From: Enterobacteriaceae endosymbiont of Donacia cinerea
GTDB lineage: Bacteria; Pseudomonadota; Gammaproteobacteria; Enterobacterales; Enterobacteriaceae
Assembly (NCBI RefSeq): GCF_012569925.1
Contig: NZ_CP046204.1
Span: 250,314-314,313, forward strand
DNA length: 64,000 bases
Direction: 5' to 3'
The translations under genes were made by a program, and so were the position numbers. Positions 48,334 to 58,069 of this stretch are shown one piece after another (positions within the stretch are counted from its first letter, which is position 1; each line of letters begins with the position of its first letter). A model generated the notes under the pieces. That model worked only from the letters and a program-made list of their open reading frames with translations, made no database searches and was not told the DNA's origin.

Positions 48334-50883
48334 TTATTTTTTTTTTGTTACTATATTAAATATCTTTTGTGGTATATATATTATTTTTAAAATTTTAGTA
48401 TTTATTAAAAGTTTAGATATTTTATTATGTAGTAATATATATTCTTTAATATAATTTTGATTATCTTTATATTTATTTAGCATAGATATAATATATTTTT
48501 TTTTTCCATCTATTTGAATTACAATGTTAAATTTATTATTTATTTTTTTAGTATCAATTTTTGAAATTATAGGCCATAACTCATAATCTATATTATTTTT
48601 ATTACCCATATATTTCCATAAGACAAAACAAATATGTGGAGTAAAAGGATAAAGCATTTTTAATATAGATAATATACTATTAAAAATAATAGTATAATCA
48701 ATATTATTATATATTTTATATTTTAAAATTTTATTAAATAAAATCATAATTGATGATATTGCTGTATTAAAAGATTGATTTTTTTCAAAATTATTTGTTA
48801 CTTTAATAATAATTTCATTTATATAATTTTGTATTATTAGTTGTTTTTTATTATAAGAAAAAGATAATTTAGTTTTTTTAATTTTTTGATAATTATTAGA
48901 TAATTTTCTATATTTATAAATAAATTTCCATATTTTTTTTAAAAATCTATACATTCCTTTAATTCCCGTTTCTTGCCATTCTAAATCCATTGTTGGAGGA
49001 GCTGCAAACATAATAAAAAGACGTAAAGAATCTGCTCCATATTTTTCAATAATATTTTGAGGATCAATACCATTATTTTTAGATTTAGACATTTTAATCA
49101 TACCATTATTAATTACTTTTCTTCCTTCATTATTAATAAAAATATTATTTTTTTTATCAAAAAAAATATTTTTTTCGTTAATCCAATGATATTTTTTTTT
49201 TTCATCTATATAATAATAAGAATTAGCTAATACCATTCCTTGACATAATAATTTTTTAACTGGTTCATTAGTATGTAATAATCCTATATCTCTCATTAAT
49301 TTATGAAAAAAACGAAAATATATTAAATGCATAGTAGCATGTTCTATGCCACCAATATATTGATCTACAGGTAACCAATATTTAGCAGTTTTTTTATTTA
49401 TCATATTGTTTTTTTCATTAGTACAAGTATATCTTGCGTAATACCATGAGGATTCTATAAAAGTATCAAATGTATCTGTTTCTATTTGACCTATTATTCC
49501 GTTATGATTATATTGAAACCAATCTAAATTATTTTTAATTTTTTTACTATAACTTTCTTTAATATTTTTATTGAATAATTTTTCTGGAAAAATAAGCGGT
49601 AAATCTTTTTGTTTTAATGGTATAAATTTTTTATTTTTTTGAATAATTATAGGAATTGGTGTTCCCCATATACGTTGCCTTGAAATACTCCAATCTTTTA
49701 AATTAAAATATTTTTTATAAAATGCTTGTTTTTTTAAAATTAAATATTTAATAATTAATTCATTATTATTTTTAATATTATTAGATAAATTTAATATTTT
49801 ATTTTTTATAACCGATATATTATATTTATTTATAAAATTATAGTCTTGTTTATTATTTTTTGGATTACTAATAGTAGCTTTAATTTCATTATAATTAGAC
49901 AAATAATTTACAATTATTATTGGTATTTTTTTTTTTAAAATAGTATTCTGTGCAAATAATTCACTATTAATATATTTTATATTATTAATTAAAAAATTAT
50001 TATTTTCTAAATAAGATTTAGATGAATATTTATTAATATATTTTTTAATTTTTTTATTATCTATAAATTTTTTACATATTGGATGATTGTATAAAATTTT
50101 AATAAAAGAAATATTATTAATAATATAATAATATTTTTTTTCTATAAATACACTAAATGTATAATTAATATTATAAATTTTAAAAATTATTTCTATTCCT
50201 TCTATTTTACCAATCCAATTTTTTTGCATATTTTTTACTTTTTTAGGCCAACCATCTAAAAATTTTAAATCATTAAGTAATTCTTCAGCATAATTAGTAA
50301 TTTTTAAAAACCACTGTTGAACTATTTTTTTTGTAACAGTACTATTACATCTCCAACAACATTTATTAATTACTTGTTCGTTAGCTAATATAGTTTTATC
50401 TATAGGACACCAATTAACTATATCATCTTTTTTATATGCTAAGCCTAATTTATATAATTTTAAAAAAAACCATTGTTCCCAACGATAATAATTAGGATCA
50501 CATGTTGTAATTTCTCTATTCCAATCAAAACTAAATCCTAATAATTTTAATTGTTTTTTCATATATAAAATATTATTTTTAGTCCATATATTAGGAGATA
50601 TATTATGATTATGAGCAGCTATTTCGGCTGGTAATCCAAAAGCATCCCATCCAATAGGATGTAAAACATTTTTACCTAACATACGTTGATATCTTGCAAT
50701 AACATCTCCTATAGTATAATTACGTACATGTCCCATATGTAATTTTCCTGAAGGATATGGTAACATTGAAAGACAGTAAAATTTTTGTTTTTTATAATTT
50801 TCAATTACCTTAAAAGTTTTTTTAAGTTCCCATTTTTTTTGTACATAAGATTCTATTTTTTTAGGAAAGTATTCTTTTTTCAT
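48334..50883 (-). CDS. leuS: Leucyl-tRNA synthetase with degenerate editing domain
   Basis: 849 aa, against 860 in E. coli. The catalytic core is sound: PYPSGKLHMGHVRNYTIGD (HIGH motif), NWCPIDKTILANEQV, WSISRQRIWGTPIP and MSKSKNNG (KMSKS). The CP1 editing domain, about residues 226-390, is present in length, but its key motifs are gone. Where E. coli has TTRPDTF there is IEKKYYY, and where it has GTGAVMAVPGHDQRDYEF there is EIKATISNPKNNKQDYNF. The enzyme probably charges tRNA-Leu but cannot clear mischarged amino acids. See the separate finding. Confidence 0.96.
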   Translation of the reverse strand: MKKEYFPKKIESYVQKKWELKKTFKVIENYKKQKFYCLSMLPYPSGKLHMGHVRNYTIGDVIARYQRMLGKNVLHPIGWDAFGLPAEIAAHNHNISPNIWTKNNILYMKKQLKLLGFSFDWNREITTCDPNYYRWEQWFFLKLYKLGLAYKKDDIVNWCPIDKTILANEQVINKCCWRCNSTVTKKIVQQWFLKITNYAEELLNDLKFLDGWPKKVKNMQKNWIGKIEGIEIIFKIYNINYTFSVFIEKKYYYIINNISFIKILYNHPICKKFIDNKKIKKYINKYSSKSYLENNNFLINNIKYINSELFAQNTILKKKIPIIIVNYLSNYNEIKATISNPKNNKQDYNFINKYNISVIKNKILNLSNNIKNNNELIIKYLILKKQAFYKKYFNLKDWSISRQRIWGTPIPIIIQKNKKFIPLKQKDLPLIFPEKLFNKNIKESYSKKIKNNLDWFQYNHNGIIGQIETDTFDTFIESSWYYARYTCTNEKNNMINKKTAKYWLPVDQYIGGIEHATMHLIYFRFFHKLMRDIGLLHTNEPVKKLLCQGMVLANSYYYIDEKKKYHWINEKNIFFDKKNNIFINNEGRKVINNGMIKMSKSKNNGIDPQNIIEKYGADSLRLFIMFAAPPTMDLEWQETGIKGMYRFLKKIWKFIYKYRKLSNNYQKIKKTKLSFSYNKKQLIIQNYINEIIIKVTNNFEKNQSFNTAISSIMILFNKILKYKIYNNIDYTIIFNSILSILKMLYPFTPHICFVLWKYMGNKNNIDYELWPIISKIDTKKINNKFNIVIQIDGKKKYIISMLNKYKDNQNYIKEYILLHNKISKLLINTKILKIIYIPQKIFNIVTKKK

Positions 50884-50986
50884 ACAAAAATAATTCCTGA
50901 ATATATTATTTAATATTTTGTTTATTTAAAATAATTAATTATATTACAAAAAATTTTTATTAATTATAATTTTATATAAAATTTAC

Positions 50987-51445
50987 TTAAAAATATGGAT
51001 TTTTATATCCAAGTAATTTAAGTATTTTTATTTCTTTTAATTGCATTATACATGTTTCTTTTATATTTTTATGATTATATGTTAATAAATGTAAGCATGA
51101 ATGTATAATAATATGTGCCCAATGAGATTTTAATATTTTTTTTTGTAAAAAAGATTCATATTCAATAATTTCTTTACATAAAATAATATCACCTAATAAT
51201 GTTTTTTTAAAAAAATTTTTTTCTAATAAAAAAGATAAAACATTAGTTGGTTTAGAAATATTTAAATATTTTTTATTTAATTTTAAAATAAATTCTTTTT
51301 CTACAATAGAAATATTTAATTCAATTTTGTAAATATTTTTTTTATAAAAAACTTTATATAGCCAATATAAAATATCATTTTTTAAAGGTAAATTATTATT
51401 ATTTTTACAAAAATTATAATAATTTAAAAGTATATTTAATTTCAT
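50987..51445 (-). CDS. ybeY: Endoribonuclease YbeY
   Basis: 152 aa, against 155 in E. coli. It has PTNVLSFLLE, LLGDIILCKEI, and the zinc site HSCLHLLTYNH, which keeps all three histidines of the usual HGxLHLxGYDH. It acts in 16S 3' maturation and rRNA quality control. It lies in the miaB-ybeY-leuS order of E. coli, with ybeZ and lnt lost. Confidence 0.94.
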   Translation of the reverse strand: MKLNILLNYYNFCKNNNNLPLKNDILYWLYKVFYKKNIYKIELNISIVEKEFILKLNKKYLNISKPTNVLSFLLEKNFFKKTLLGDIILCKEIIEYESFLQKKILKSHWAHIIIHSCLHLLTYNHKNIKETCIMQLKEIKILKLLGYKNPYF

Positions 51446-51462
51446 AAAATCCTGGAATAAAA

Positions 51463-52803
51463 CTAATTTTTATAAAGAGATATAAATTTTCCATATAAAG
51501 AATATATATAAGAATCAATAATTTTTACATTAATAAATTTACCAATATAATTTTTTTCACTTATAAAAAAAACTATTCTATTATTCTCTGTTTTTCCAAA
51601 ATACTTATTATTTTGTGTCGATACACCTTCTACTAAAATAATTTGTATTGTATTTAACATTCTTGAACTAAATTTTTTAGTCTGTTGTTTTATATAATAT
51701 TGTAATAAATATAATCTTCTTTTTTTTTCTAAAATATTTATATTATCTTTTATTTTACTAGCAGGAGTTTTGGGTCTAGGAGAATAAATAAAACTAAAAC
51801 CCATATCTAAATCTAGATCTAAAATCAGAGAAAGAGTATTTTTAAAATCTTTTTCAGTTTCTCCGGGAAATCCAACTATAAAATCAGAACTAATGTGAAT
51901 ATTAGGTCTAACAATTCTAAGTTTATTTATAATTTTACTATATTCAGATATAGTATATCTTCTTTTCATTAAAGATAAAATCTTATCAGAACCACTTTGT
52001 ACTGGTAAATGTACATAATTTACTAATTTAGGAATTTTTTTATATATATTAATTAAATCATCAGAAAAATCTTTTGGATGACTTGTGGTAAATCTAATTC
52101 TTTTTATATTCTCTATTTTAGAAATTAATATTAATAATTTTGTAAAATTATAATATTTTTTATTTTTATTATCAAAATAATTATAAGAATTAACATTTTG
52201 TCCTAATAAATGTATTTCTTTAACTCCTTGAATAGATAAGTTTTTAATTTCTAAAAGTATATCTTGATAGGGTCTACTAATTTCTTTTCCTCTAGTATGA
52301 GGTACTATACAATAGGTACAATATTTATTACAACCTTCTATTATTGAAATAAAAGAACTTATATTTTTTTTTTTTGTTATAGGAAAAAACTTAAATTTTT
52401 CAATTTTAGGAAAACTAATATCAATTAAATATTTTTTAAACTTACGTATTTTATATATCATTTGAGGTAATCTATGAAAAGTTTGAGGACCAAAAATAAT
52501 ATCTACATAATTTGCTCTATTTAATATTTTTTTACCTTCTTGGGTAGCAACACAGCCTCCTACTCCAATGATAATTTCTGGATTATTTTTTTTTAAAATT
52601 TTCCATCTTCCTAATTGATGAAATAATTTTTCTTGTGCTTTTTCTCTAACAGAACAGGTATTTAATATTAAAATATTTGCGTTTTTTATAGATTTAGTAA
52701 TTTTACAATTTAATTTACTTTCCAGAATATCAGCTATCTTAGAAGAATCATATTCATTCATTTGACAGCCCCAAGTTTTAATATATAATTTATCATTTAA
52801 CAT
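51463..52803 (-). CDS. miaB: tRNA-2-methylthio-N6-dimethylallyladenosine synthase MiaB
   Basis: 446 aa, against 474 in E. coli. The N-terminal [4Fe-4S] domain has KTWGCQMNEYDSSKI, NTCSVREKA and GVGGCVATQEG. The radical SAM motif is IIEGCNKYCTYCIVPHTRG. The TRAM domain at the C-terminus is short (about residues 380-446). It adds the methylthio group to i6A37 of tRNAs reading UNN codons, which requires miaA elsewhere. Confidence 0.95.
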   Translation of the reverse strand: MLNDKLYIKTWGCQMNEYDSSKIADILESKLNCKITKSIKNANILILNTCSVREKAQEKLFHQLGRWKILKKNNPEIIIGVGGCVATQEGKKILNRANYVDIIFGPQTFHRLPQMIYKIRKFKKYLIDISFPKIEKFKFFPITKKKNISSFISIIEGCNKYCTYCIVPHTRGKEISRPYQDILLEIKNLSIQGVKEIHLLGQNVNSYNYFDNKNKKYYNFTKLLILISKIENIKRIRFTTSHPKDFSDDLINIYKKIPKLVNYVHLPVQSGSDKILSLMKRRYTISEYSKIINKLRIVRPNIHISSDFIVGFPGETEKDFKNTLSLILDLDLDMGFSFIYSPRPKTPASKIKDNINILEKKRRLYLLQYYIKQQTKKFSSRMLNTIQIILVEGVSTQNNKYFGKTENNRIVFFISEKNYIGKFINVKIIDSYIYSLYGKFISLYKN

Positions 52804-52855
52804 ATTTAAGTAACTGATAATGTATCTTCTATTAATTTTTGTAAAAAAAGTAAAA

Positions 52856-52927
52856 CTGGGGTACCTGGATTTGAACCAGGGATGCCGGTATCAAAAACCG
52901 GTGCCTTAACCACTTGGCTATACCCCA
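52856..52927 (-). tRNA. glnU: tRNA-Gln (anticodon TTG)
   Basis: 72 nt. Acceptor TGGGGTA pairs with TACCCCA, the discriminator is G, and the anticodon loop is TTTTTGATA. It is close to E. coli glnU, and glnS is nearby. CCA is not encoded. Third in a Met-Leu-Gln cluster. Confidence 0.96.
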
Positions 52928-52939
52928 TTATTATAATTT

Positions 52940-53025
52940 TGCGGAAGACGAGATTTGAACTCGTATTATAAATAAAATAACCAGAACCTAAATCTGGTGC
53001 GTCTACCAAATTCCGCCACTCCCGC
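52940..53025 (-). tRNA. leuW: tRNA-Leu (anticodon TAG)
   Basis: 86 nt, a long-variable-arm tRNA. Acceptor GCGGGAG pairs with CTTCCGC (one G-T pair) and the anticodon loop is ATTTAGGT. The variable arm is all A/T (TTATTTTATTTATAATA), longer than the E. coli arm and with weak pairing. CCA is not encoded. Confidence 0.95.
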
Positions 53026-53040
53026 AAATTATTCTTCATT

Positions 53041-53116
53041 TAGCTACGATGGGGATTGAACCCATGACCTCAGCGTTATGAGTGCTGTGCTCTAACCAAA
53101 ACTGAGCTACGTAGCT
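53041..53116 (-). tRNA. metT: Elongator tRNA-Met (anticodon CAT)
   Basis: 76 nt. Acceptor AGCTACG pairs with CGTAGCT. The anticodon loop CTCATAA and body match E. coli metT rather than ileX or initiator tRNA. Two oddities: the D-loop has two extra T's, and the base pair closing the anticodon loop (31-39) is an A-C mismatch. The Met-Leu-Gln order matches E. coli metT-leuW-glnU. Confidence 0.92.
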
Positions 53117-53215
53117 AATAATTATTATATATTATGTAAATAATAAATTGCAACGTCAACTAATTTATTTATTTAATTTTATATTTAAATTAAATTTGTG
53201 AAAAGAGTAAAAAAT

Positions 53216-54877
53216 ATGTATAAGTATAGTAATTTTTATAAAAAAAATTTTATTTTTAAAATTATTGAACATGATATAGAAAATAAAAAATATAATCTGA
53301 TATGTACTAGATTCCCCCCAGAACCAAATGGTTATTTACATATAGGACATATAAAATCTATTTGTTTAAATTTTTCAATTGCAAAATTTTATAAGGGAAA
53401 ATTTTTTTTAAGAATTGATGATACTAATCCTTCAACAGAAAATATAAAATATATTAAATCTATAAAAAAAGATTTAATGTGGTTAGGATTTAAATGGGAT
53501 CAAAATATAAAATATACATCTGATTATTTTAATATAATATATAAATATGCTATTGAATTAATTAACAAAAATTTAGCTTATGTTGATGAATTAAGTATAA
53601 AAGATATTCGAAATTATAGAGGTACATTATTAGTATCTGGTATAGATAGTCCATATAGAAATCGTTCAATAAAAGAAAATTTAGAATTATTTGAAAAAAT
53701 GCGTTTAGGTAAATTTTCGGAAGGTAGTTTATCTTTACGAGCAAAAATAAATATGAAATCAAAAATAATTATAATGAGAGATCCTGTATTATATAGAATT
53801 AAATTTCAAAAACATCATCAAACTAATAAGAAATGGTGTATATATCCAACTTATGATTTTAGCCATTGTATATCTGATGCAGTTGAAGGAATTACACATT
53901 CTTTATGTACATTAGAATTTCAAGATAATAGAATATTATATAATTGGATACTTGATAATATCAGTATAAAAAATCGTCCTAAACAATATGAATTTTCAAA
54001 ATTAAATATAGAATATGGAATAACTTCAAAACGCAATATTAATACGTTAATAAAAAATAAAATAGTTAGTGGATGGGATGATCCTCGTTTATTAACTATT
54101 TCTGGATTACGTAGAAAAGGATATACAGCTTTATCTTTAAAAAATTTTTGTTATCAAATAGGAGTAACTAAACAAAGTAATATTATAGAAATATCTTTTT
54201 TAGAATCTTGTATAAAATTAGAGTTAAATAAATCAGCTCCTAGAGCAATGGCGGTATTACGACCTTTAAAAATTATTATTGATAATTTTCCCTTAAAGAA
54301 AAAAATAAAATTAATAGTTCCTAATCATCCTAAAAATCAGGAAATGGGATATAAAAATATTTATTTTACTAAAGAAATATATATAGATGTTTTAGATTTT
54401 TCTGAATTAGAAAAAAAAGATTTTAAAAGGCTTATTTTAGGAAGTAAAGTAAGATTAAGATATTCTTTTGTTATTAAAGCAAAAAAAATTGTAAAAGATA
54501 AAAAGAATAATATTTTTTGTATACATTGTATATATTACAAAGACACATTAGGAATTAAAATAAATAAAAAAGAAAATAATATAAAAGGAATAATTCATTG
54601 GATATCTTGTGCATATGCTCAACCAGCTAAATTTTATTTATATGATAATTTATTTATAAAAAAAAATATTAATAATAATGATAATATTTTACAATTTTTA
54701 AATCCAAAATCATTATTAATATATGATGGTTTTATAGAAAAAAATTTACTAAAAAATAATCAAAATCTACATTTTCAATTTGAAAGAGAAGGATATTTTT
54801 ATTTTGATAAAAAATATTCAAATAAAAATAAAATAATTTTTAATAGAATTTTATCATTAAAAAAAAAAAATAAATAA
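53216..54877 (+). CDS. glnS: Glutaminyl-tRNA synthetase
   Basis: 553 aa, against 554 in E. coli. It has TRFPPEPNGYLHIGHIKSIC (HIGH), RIDDTNPSTEN, WCIYPTYDFSHCISDAVEG, and TSKRNI at the KMSKS position. The C-terminal anticodon-binding barrels are complete. I chose the ATG at 53216 because AAGAG lies at Shine-Dalgarno distance; a GTG at 53198 would add six residues. A 12-A run lies in the last codons. It ends 5 bp before a palindromic terminator. Confidence 0.97.
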   Translation: MYKYSNFYKKNFIFKIIEHDIENKKYNLICTRFPPEPNGYLHIGHIKSICLNFSIAKFYKGKFFLRIDDTNPSTENIKYIKSIKKDLMWLGFKWDQNIKYTSDYFNIIYKYAIELINKNLAYVDELSIKDIRNYRGTLLVSGIDSPYRNRSIKENLELFEKMRLGKFSEGSLSLRAKINMKSKIIIMRDPVLYRIKFQKHHQTNKKWCIYPTYDFSHCISDAVEGITHSLCTLEFQDNRILYNWILDNISIKNRPKQYEFSKLNIEYGITSKRNINTLIKNKIVSGWDDPRLLTISGLRRKGYTALSLKNFCYQIGVTKQSNIIEISFLESCIKLELNKSAPRAMAVLRPLKIIIDNFPLKKKIKLIVPNHPKNQEMGYKNIYFTKEIYIDVLDFSELEKKDFKRLILGSKVRLRYSFVIKAKKIVKDKKNNIFCIHCIYYKDTLGIKINKKENNIKGIIHWISCAYAQPAKFYLYDNLFIKKNINNNDNILQFLNPKSLLIYDGFIEKNLLKNNQNLHFQFEREGYFYFDKKYSNKNKIIFNRILSLKKKNK

Positions 54878-54881
54878 ATAG

Positions 54882-54917
54882 ATAAAATCAATTATATTTA
54901 AATATAATTGATTTTAT
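54882..54917. terminator. Perfect 18-bp palindrome, bidirectional terminator between glnS and fldA
   Basis: Arms 54882-54899 and 54900-54917 are exact reverse complements. The element fills most of the 48-bp gap between the convergent glnS and fldA genes. Likely a shared transcription stop, of the same design as the map-rpoD one. Confidence 0.7.
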
Positions 54918-54925
54918 AATAAGTA

Positions 54926-55438
54926 TTAAATTTTTAATTCTTTAGATATTTGTTTAGTCCAAGTATTAATACGTAAATTAGTTAATTCTGGTTGTCTATC
55001 TTCATCTATAGTTAATCCTAAAAAATATTTCTTATTTTTTAAACTTTTAGTATCATTAAAATAATAACCTTTAGTAGGCCAATATCCTATAATTTGAGCT
55101 TTATTAGTTTTAACAATATCATAAAGTACTTTTATAGCATCACAAAAATATTCTCCATAATCTTCTTGATCACCACAACCAAATAAACCTAAATATTTGT
55201 TTTTAAAATTTATTTTTTGTAAAATAGGTAGAAAATTTTCCCAATCACATTGTACTTCACCATAATACCATGTTGGTACTCCTAATAAAATAATATTATA
55301 TTTTTCAATATCCTGTTTTTCTACTTCAGAAATATTAAATACTGAAGAAATTTGTTTACTTAATTTTTTTTGTATATTAAAAGCAACATTTTCAGTATTT
55401 CCTGTATCACTACCAAAAAAGATACCAATTTTTGACAT
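54926..55438 (-). CDS. fldA: Flavodoxin I
   Basis: 170 aa, against 176 in E. coli. The FMN phosphate loop reads [10 protein letters not shown]; the flavin-stacking loops are [14 protein letters not shown] and [15 protein letters not shown]. It donates electrons to radical SAM and isoprenoid enzymes; users in this window include MiaB. It lies 15 bp after ybfF, matching the E. coli fldA-ybfF region. Confidence 0.96.
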   Translation of the reverse strand: MSKIGIFFGSDTGNTENVAFNIQKKLSKQISSVFNISEVEKQDIEKYNIILLGVPTWYYGEVQCDWENFLPILQKINFKNKYLGLFGCGDQEDYGEYFCDAIKVLYDIVKTNKAQIIGYWPTKGYYFNDTKSLKNKKYFLGLTIDEDRQPELTNLRINTWTKQISKELKI

Positions 55439-55453
55439 TTTTATTATTTTTCT

Positions 55454-56242
55454 CTAAAAATATTGTTTATAACATATTTTCAATATTAAATTAAATACTA
55501 ATTTCGTATTTTCAATATGTAATAAATGACCAACATTTTTAATATTATATATTTTAGCATTAGGAAATTGAGAAAAAATATTTTTATAATAATTTTTATT
55601 TATATAACTTGATGTTTCTCCTTTGAAAAAAAAAATATTTCCATACCATTTAGGAATTAAATCCCAATCTAAAAGTTTTTGATATTCATTTTTTAATATT
55701 GGCCAATTAAATTCCCATTTACCATTTATAAACGTTTTTAATAATGTATTGATTATATATTTATTTTTAATATATAAATTCATTATATAAAATGCATTTT
55801 TTCTGGTCAAAAATTTTTTTTTATAAATTTGTTCTAATGCAAAAAATATATTTTTATTAGAAAATTGATATTTTACAGGAGCAATATCTAATATAATAAT
55901 AGTTTTAATATTATTTAATAATTTAAATTGAGTGATATTCATAGCTATTTTACCACCCATAGAATGTCCAATCAGGATAATATTTTTTTTTATATTTAAA
56001 AAATATAAGGTATCTAATACATCCTTAGATAAGGAAATATAATTCATCTTTTTATTTTGTGGTGATAAACCATGATTTCTAATATCTAATAATATAATTT
56101 GATATTTTAAATATTTATTTAAAAATTTTCCCATTGAATATAAACTTTTTTTATTTCCAAATAATCCATGTAATATAATAATTGTATATTTTTTTTTAAT
56201 AAGAAAATTATTATTTGGAATAATTAAATAATTAAGAATCAT
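55454..56242 (-). CDS. ybfF: Alpha/beta hydrolase YbfF (acyl-CoA esterase)
   Basis: 262 aa, against 254 in E. coli. It has the oxyanion region ILHGLFGNKKSL, DIRNHGLSPQNKKMNY, the nucleophile elbow GHSMGGK, and a late histidine in NVGHLLHIE. E. coli YbfF hydrolyses acyl-CoA and short esters in vitro; its physiological substrate is unclear. Why a reduced genome keeps it is open. Confidence 0.9.
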   Translation of the reverse strand: MILNYLIIPNNNFLIKKKYTIIILHGLFGNKKSLYSMGKFLNKYLKYQIILLDIRNHGLSPQNKKMNYISLSKDVLDTLYFLNIKKNIILIGHSMGGKIAMNITQFKLLNNIKTIIILDIAPVKYQFSNKNIFFALEQIYKKKFLTRKNAFYIMNLYIKNKYIINTLLKTFINGKWEFNWPILKNEYQKLLDWDLIPKWYGNIFFFKGETSSYINKNYYKNIFSQFPNAKIYNIKNVGHLLHIENTKLVFNLILKICYKQYF

Positions 56243-56397
56243 ATAAAATAAATTTATTTAAAAAAAATATTTTATCACATAAAATAAAAAATTGAATTTT
56301 TAATATAATTTAAAATTATGATATAATTAATTTAAATAATATATTTTTTTAAAAATATTTTAAAATTTTTTTATTAAATATTAACTAATGATATTAT

Positions 56398-58020
56398 ATG
56401 AAAAATATTAATCCTACAAAAACTATTTCTTGGAAATATTTAAAAAATCATTTAAAGGAAATGAAAAAAATTACTATTAATGATTTATTTAAAATTGATA
56501 AAAATAGATTTAAAAATTTTTCAATTAATTTTGAAAATATAATTCTTTTTGACTATTCAAAAAATTTTATTAATAAAAAAACTCTACATTATTTAATAAA
56601 TTTAGCCAAGGAAACTAAATGTATTGATGCCATTCATTCAATGTTTTATGGTAAAAAAATTAATATTACAGAAAAACAGGCTGTTTTACATACAGCATTA
56701 AGATATAATCGTAATTATGATAATTATTTTTTAAAAAATCAAGAAATTTATAATAATATAGATAAGATTTTAAAAAAAATTGAAAATATTTCTAATAATA
56801 TAATTTTAGAAAAATGGAAAGGTTATACAAATAAAAAAATTAAAAACATAGTAAATATAGGAATAGGAGGTTCTCATTTAGGACCTTTAATGATTACAAA
56901 ATCATTACAATCATATAAAAATAAATTAAATTTATTTTTTTTATCTAATATTGATTCAAATAAATTAATAAATATTATTAATAAAATCAAACCAGAAGAA
57001 AGTTTATTTATTATTGCATCAAAAACTTTTAGTACACAAGAAACAATATCTAATGCTTTAAGTATAAAAAAATGGTTTATAAAAAATATAAATACAACTT
57101 TTAATAAAAATATTTTTTCAAAACATTTTATTGCAGTTACAAATAATATAAATGCCGCAATAAATTTTGGTATAGATGAAAAAAATATTTTACCATTATT
57201 ATCTGAAATAGGAGGACGTTTTTCTTTATGGTCATCTATTGGATTAGTAATATCTTTATCTATTGGATTTAATAATTTTAAAAAATTATTACAAGGAGCA
57301 AATAAAATGGATCATCATTTTTTTTCTACTCCTATAAATACAAATATTCCTATTATTATGGCCTTAATTAGTATCTGGTATAATAATTTTTGGAATACAG
57401 AAACAGAGGCAATAATTCCCTATTGTGATAATATGTGTTTTTTACCATTATATTTACAACAATTAAATATGGAATCTAATGGTAAATCTATAGATAGAAA
57501 TGGTAATAAAATAAAATATCAAACTAGTTCTATTATATGGGGAGACGTAGGAACTAATGGACAACATTCTTTTTTTCAAATGTTACATCAAGGAACTAAA
57601 TTAATACCGTGTGATTTTATAGCTACTGCTATATCTGATAATAAAAATTATAAAGATCATCATACTAAACTTATTGCAAATTATATTGCACAAACAAAAG
57701 CATTAGCTTTTGGTAATCTCGATACTTTTTCTTGTAAAGAAAACTTATATCAATGTTGTTTTGGAAATAAACCAAGTAATTCTATTTTTTTAAAAAAAAT
57801 AACTCCTTATAGTTTAGGATTATTAATTTCATATTATGAACATAAAATTTTTATACAAGGAGTAATTTTAAATATATTTTCTTTTGATCAATGGGGGGTT
57901 GAATTAGGAAAAAAAATAGCTAATTTTTTAGTTAAAAATATAGATAGAAATATTCAAAATTTAACTCAATATGATTGCTCATCTCAAGGATTAATTAATT
58001 TTTATAAATCTTTTAATTAA
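56398..58020 (+). CDS. pgi: Glucose-6-phosphate isomerase
   Basis: 540 aa, against 549 in E. coli. Recognised by NIGIGGSHLGPLM, ASKTFSTQETISNA, GGRFSLWSSIGL with the catalytic glutamate, QLNMESNGKSID, and QWGVELGKKIA with the active-site lysine. It joins glucose 6-phosphate and fructose 6-phosphate in glycolysis. The position between ybfF and deaD is not the E. coli context, so a rearrangement lies here. Confidence 0.97.
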   Translation: MKNINPTKTISWKYLKNHLKEMKKITINDLFKIDKNRFKNFSINFENIILFDYSKNFINKKTLHYLINLAKETKCIDAIHSMFYGKKINITEKQAVLHTALRYNRNYDNYFLKNQEIYNNIDKILKKIENISNNIILEKWKGYTNKKIKNIVNIGIGGSHLGPLMITKSLQSYKNKLNLFFLSNIDSNKLINIINKIKPEESLFIIASKTFSTQETISNALSIKKWFIKNINTTFNKNIFSKHFIAVTNNINAAINFGIDEKNILPLLSEIGGRFSLWSSIGLVISLSIGFNNFKKLLQGANKMDHHFFSTPINTNIPIIMALISIWYNNFWNTETEAIIPYCDNMCFLPLYLQQLNMESNGKSIDRNGNKIKYQTSSIIWGDVGTNGQHSFFQMLHQGTKLIPCDFIATAISDNKNYKDHHTKLIANYIAQTKALAFGNLDTFSCKENLYQCCFGNKPSNSIFLKKITPYSLGLLISYYEHKIFIQGVILNIFSFDQWGVELGKKIANFLVKNIDRNIQNLTQYDCSSQGLINFYKSFN

Positions 58021-58069
58021 AGTTAATTTTTAAAAATTTTTATAATATATTTTATATTAAAATATTTGA

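Noticed and set aside
52806-53039. Open frame of 77 codons on the minus strand upstream of miaB
   Set aside because: It runs through the tRNA-Gln and tRNA-Leu genes, which are clear cloverleafs; the translated text is tRNA sequence.
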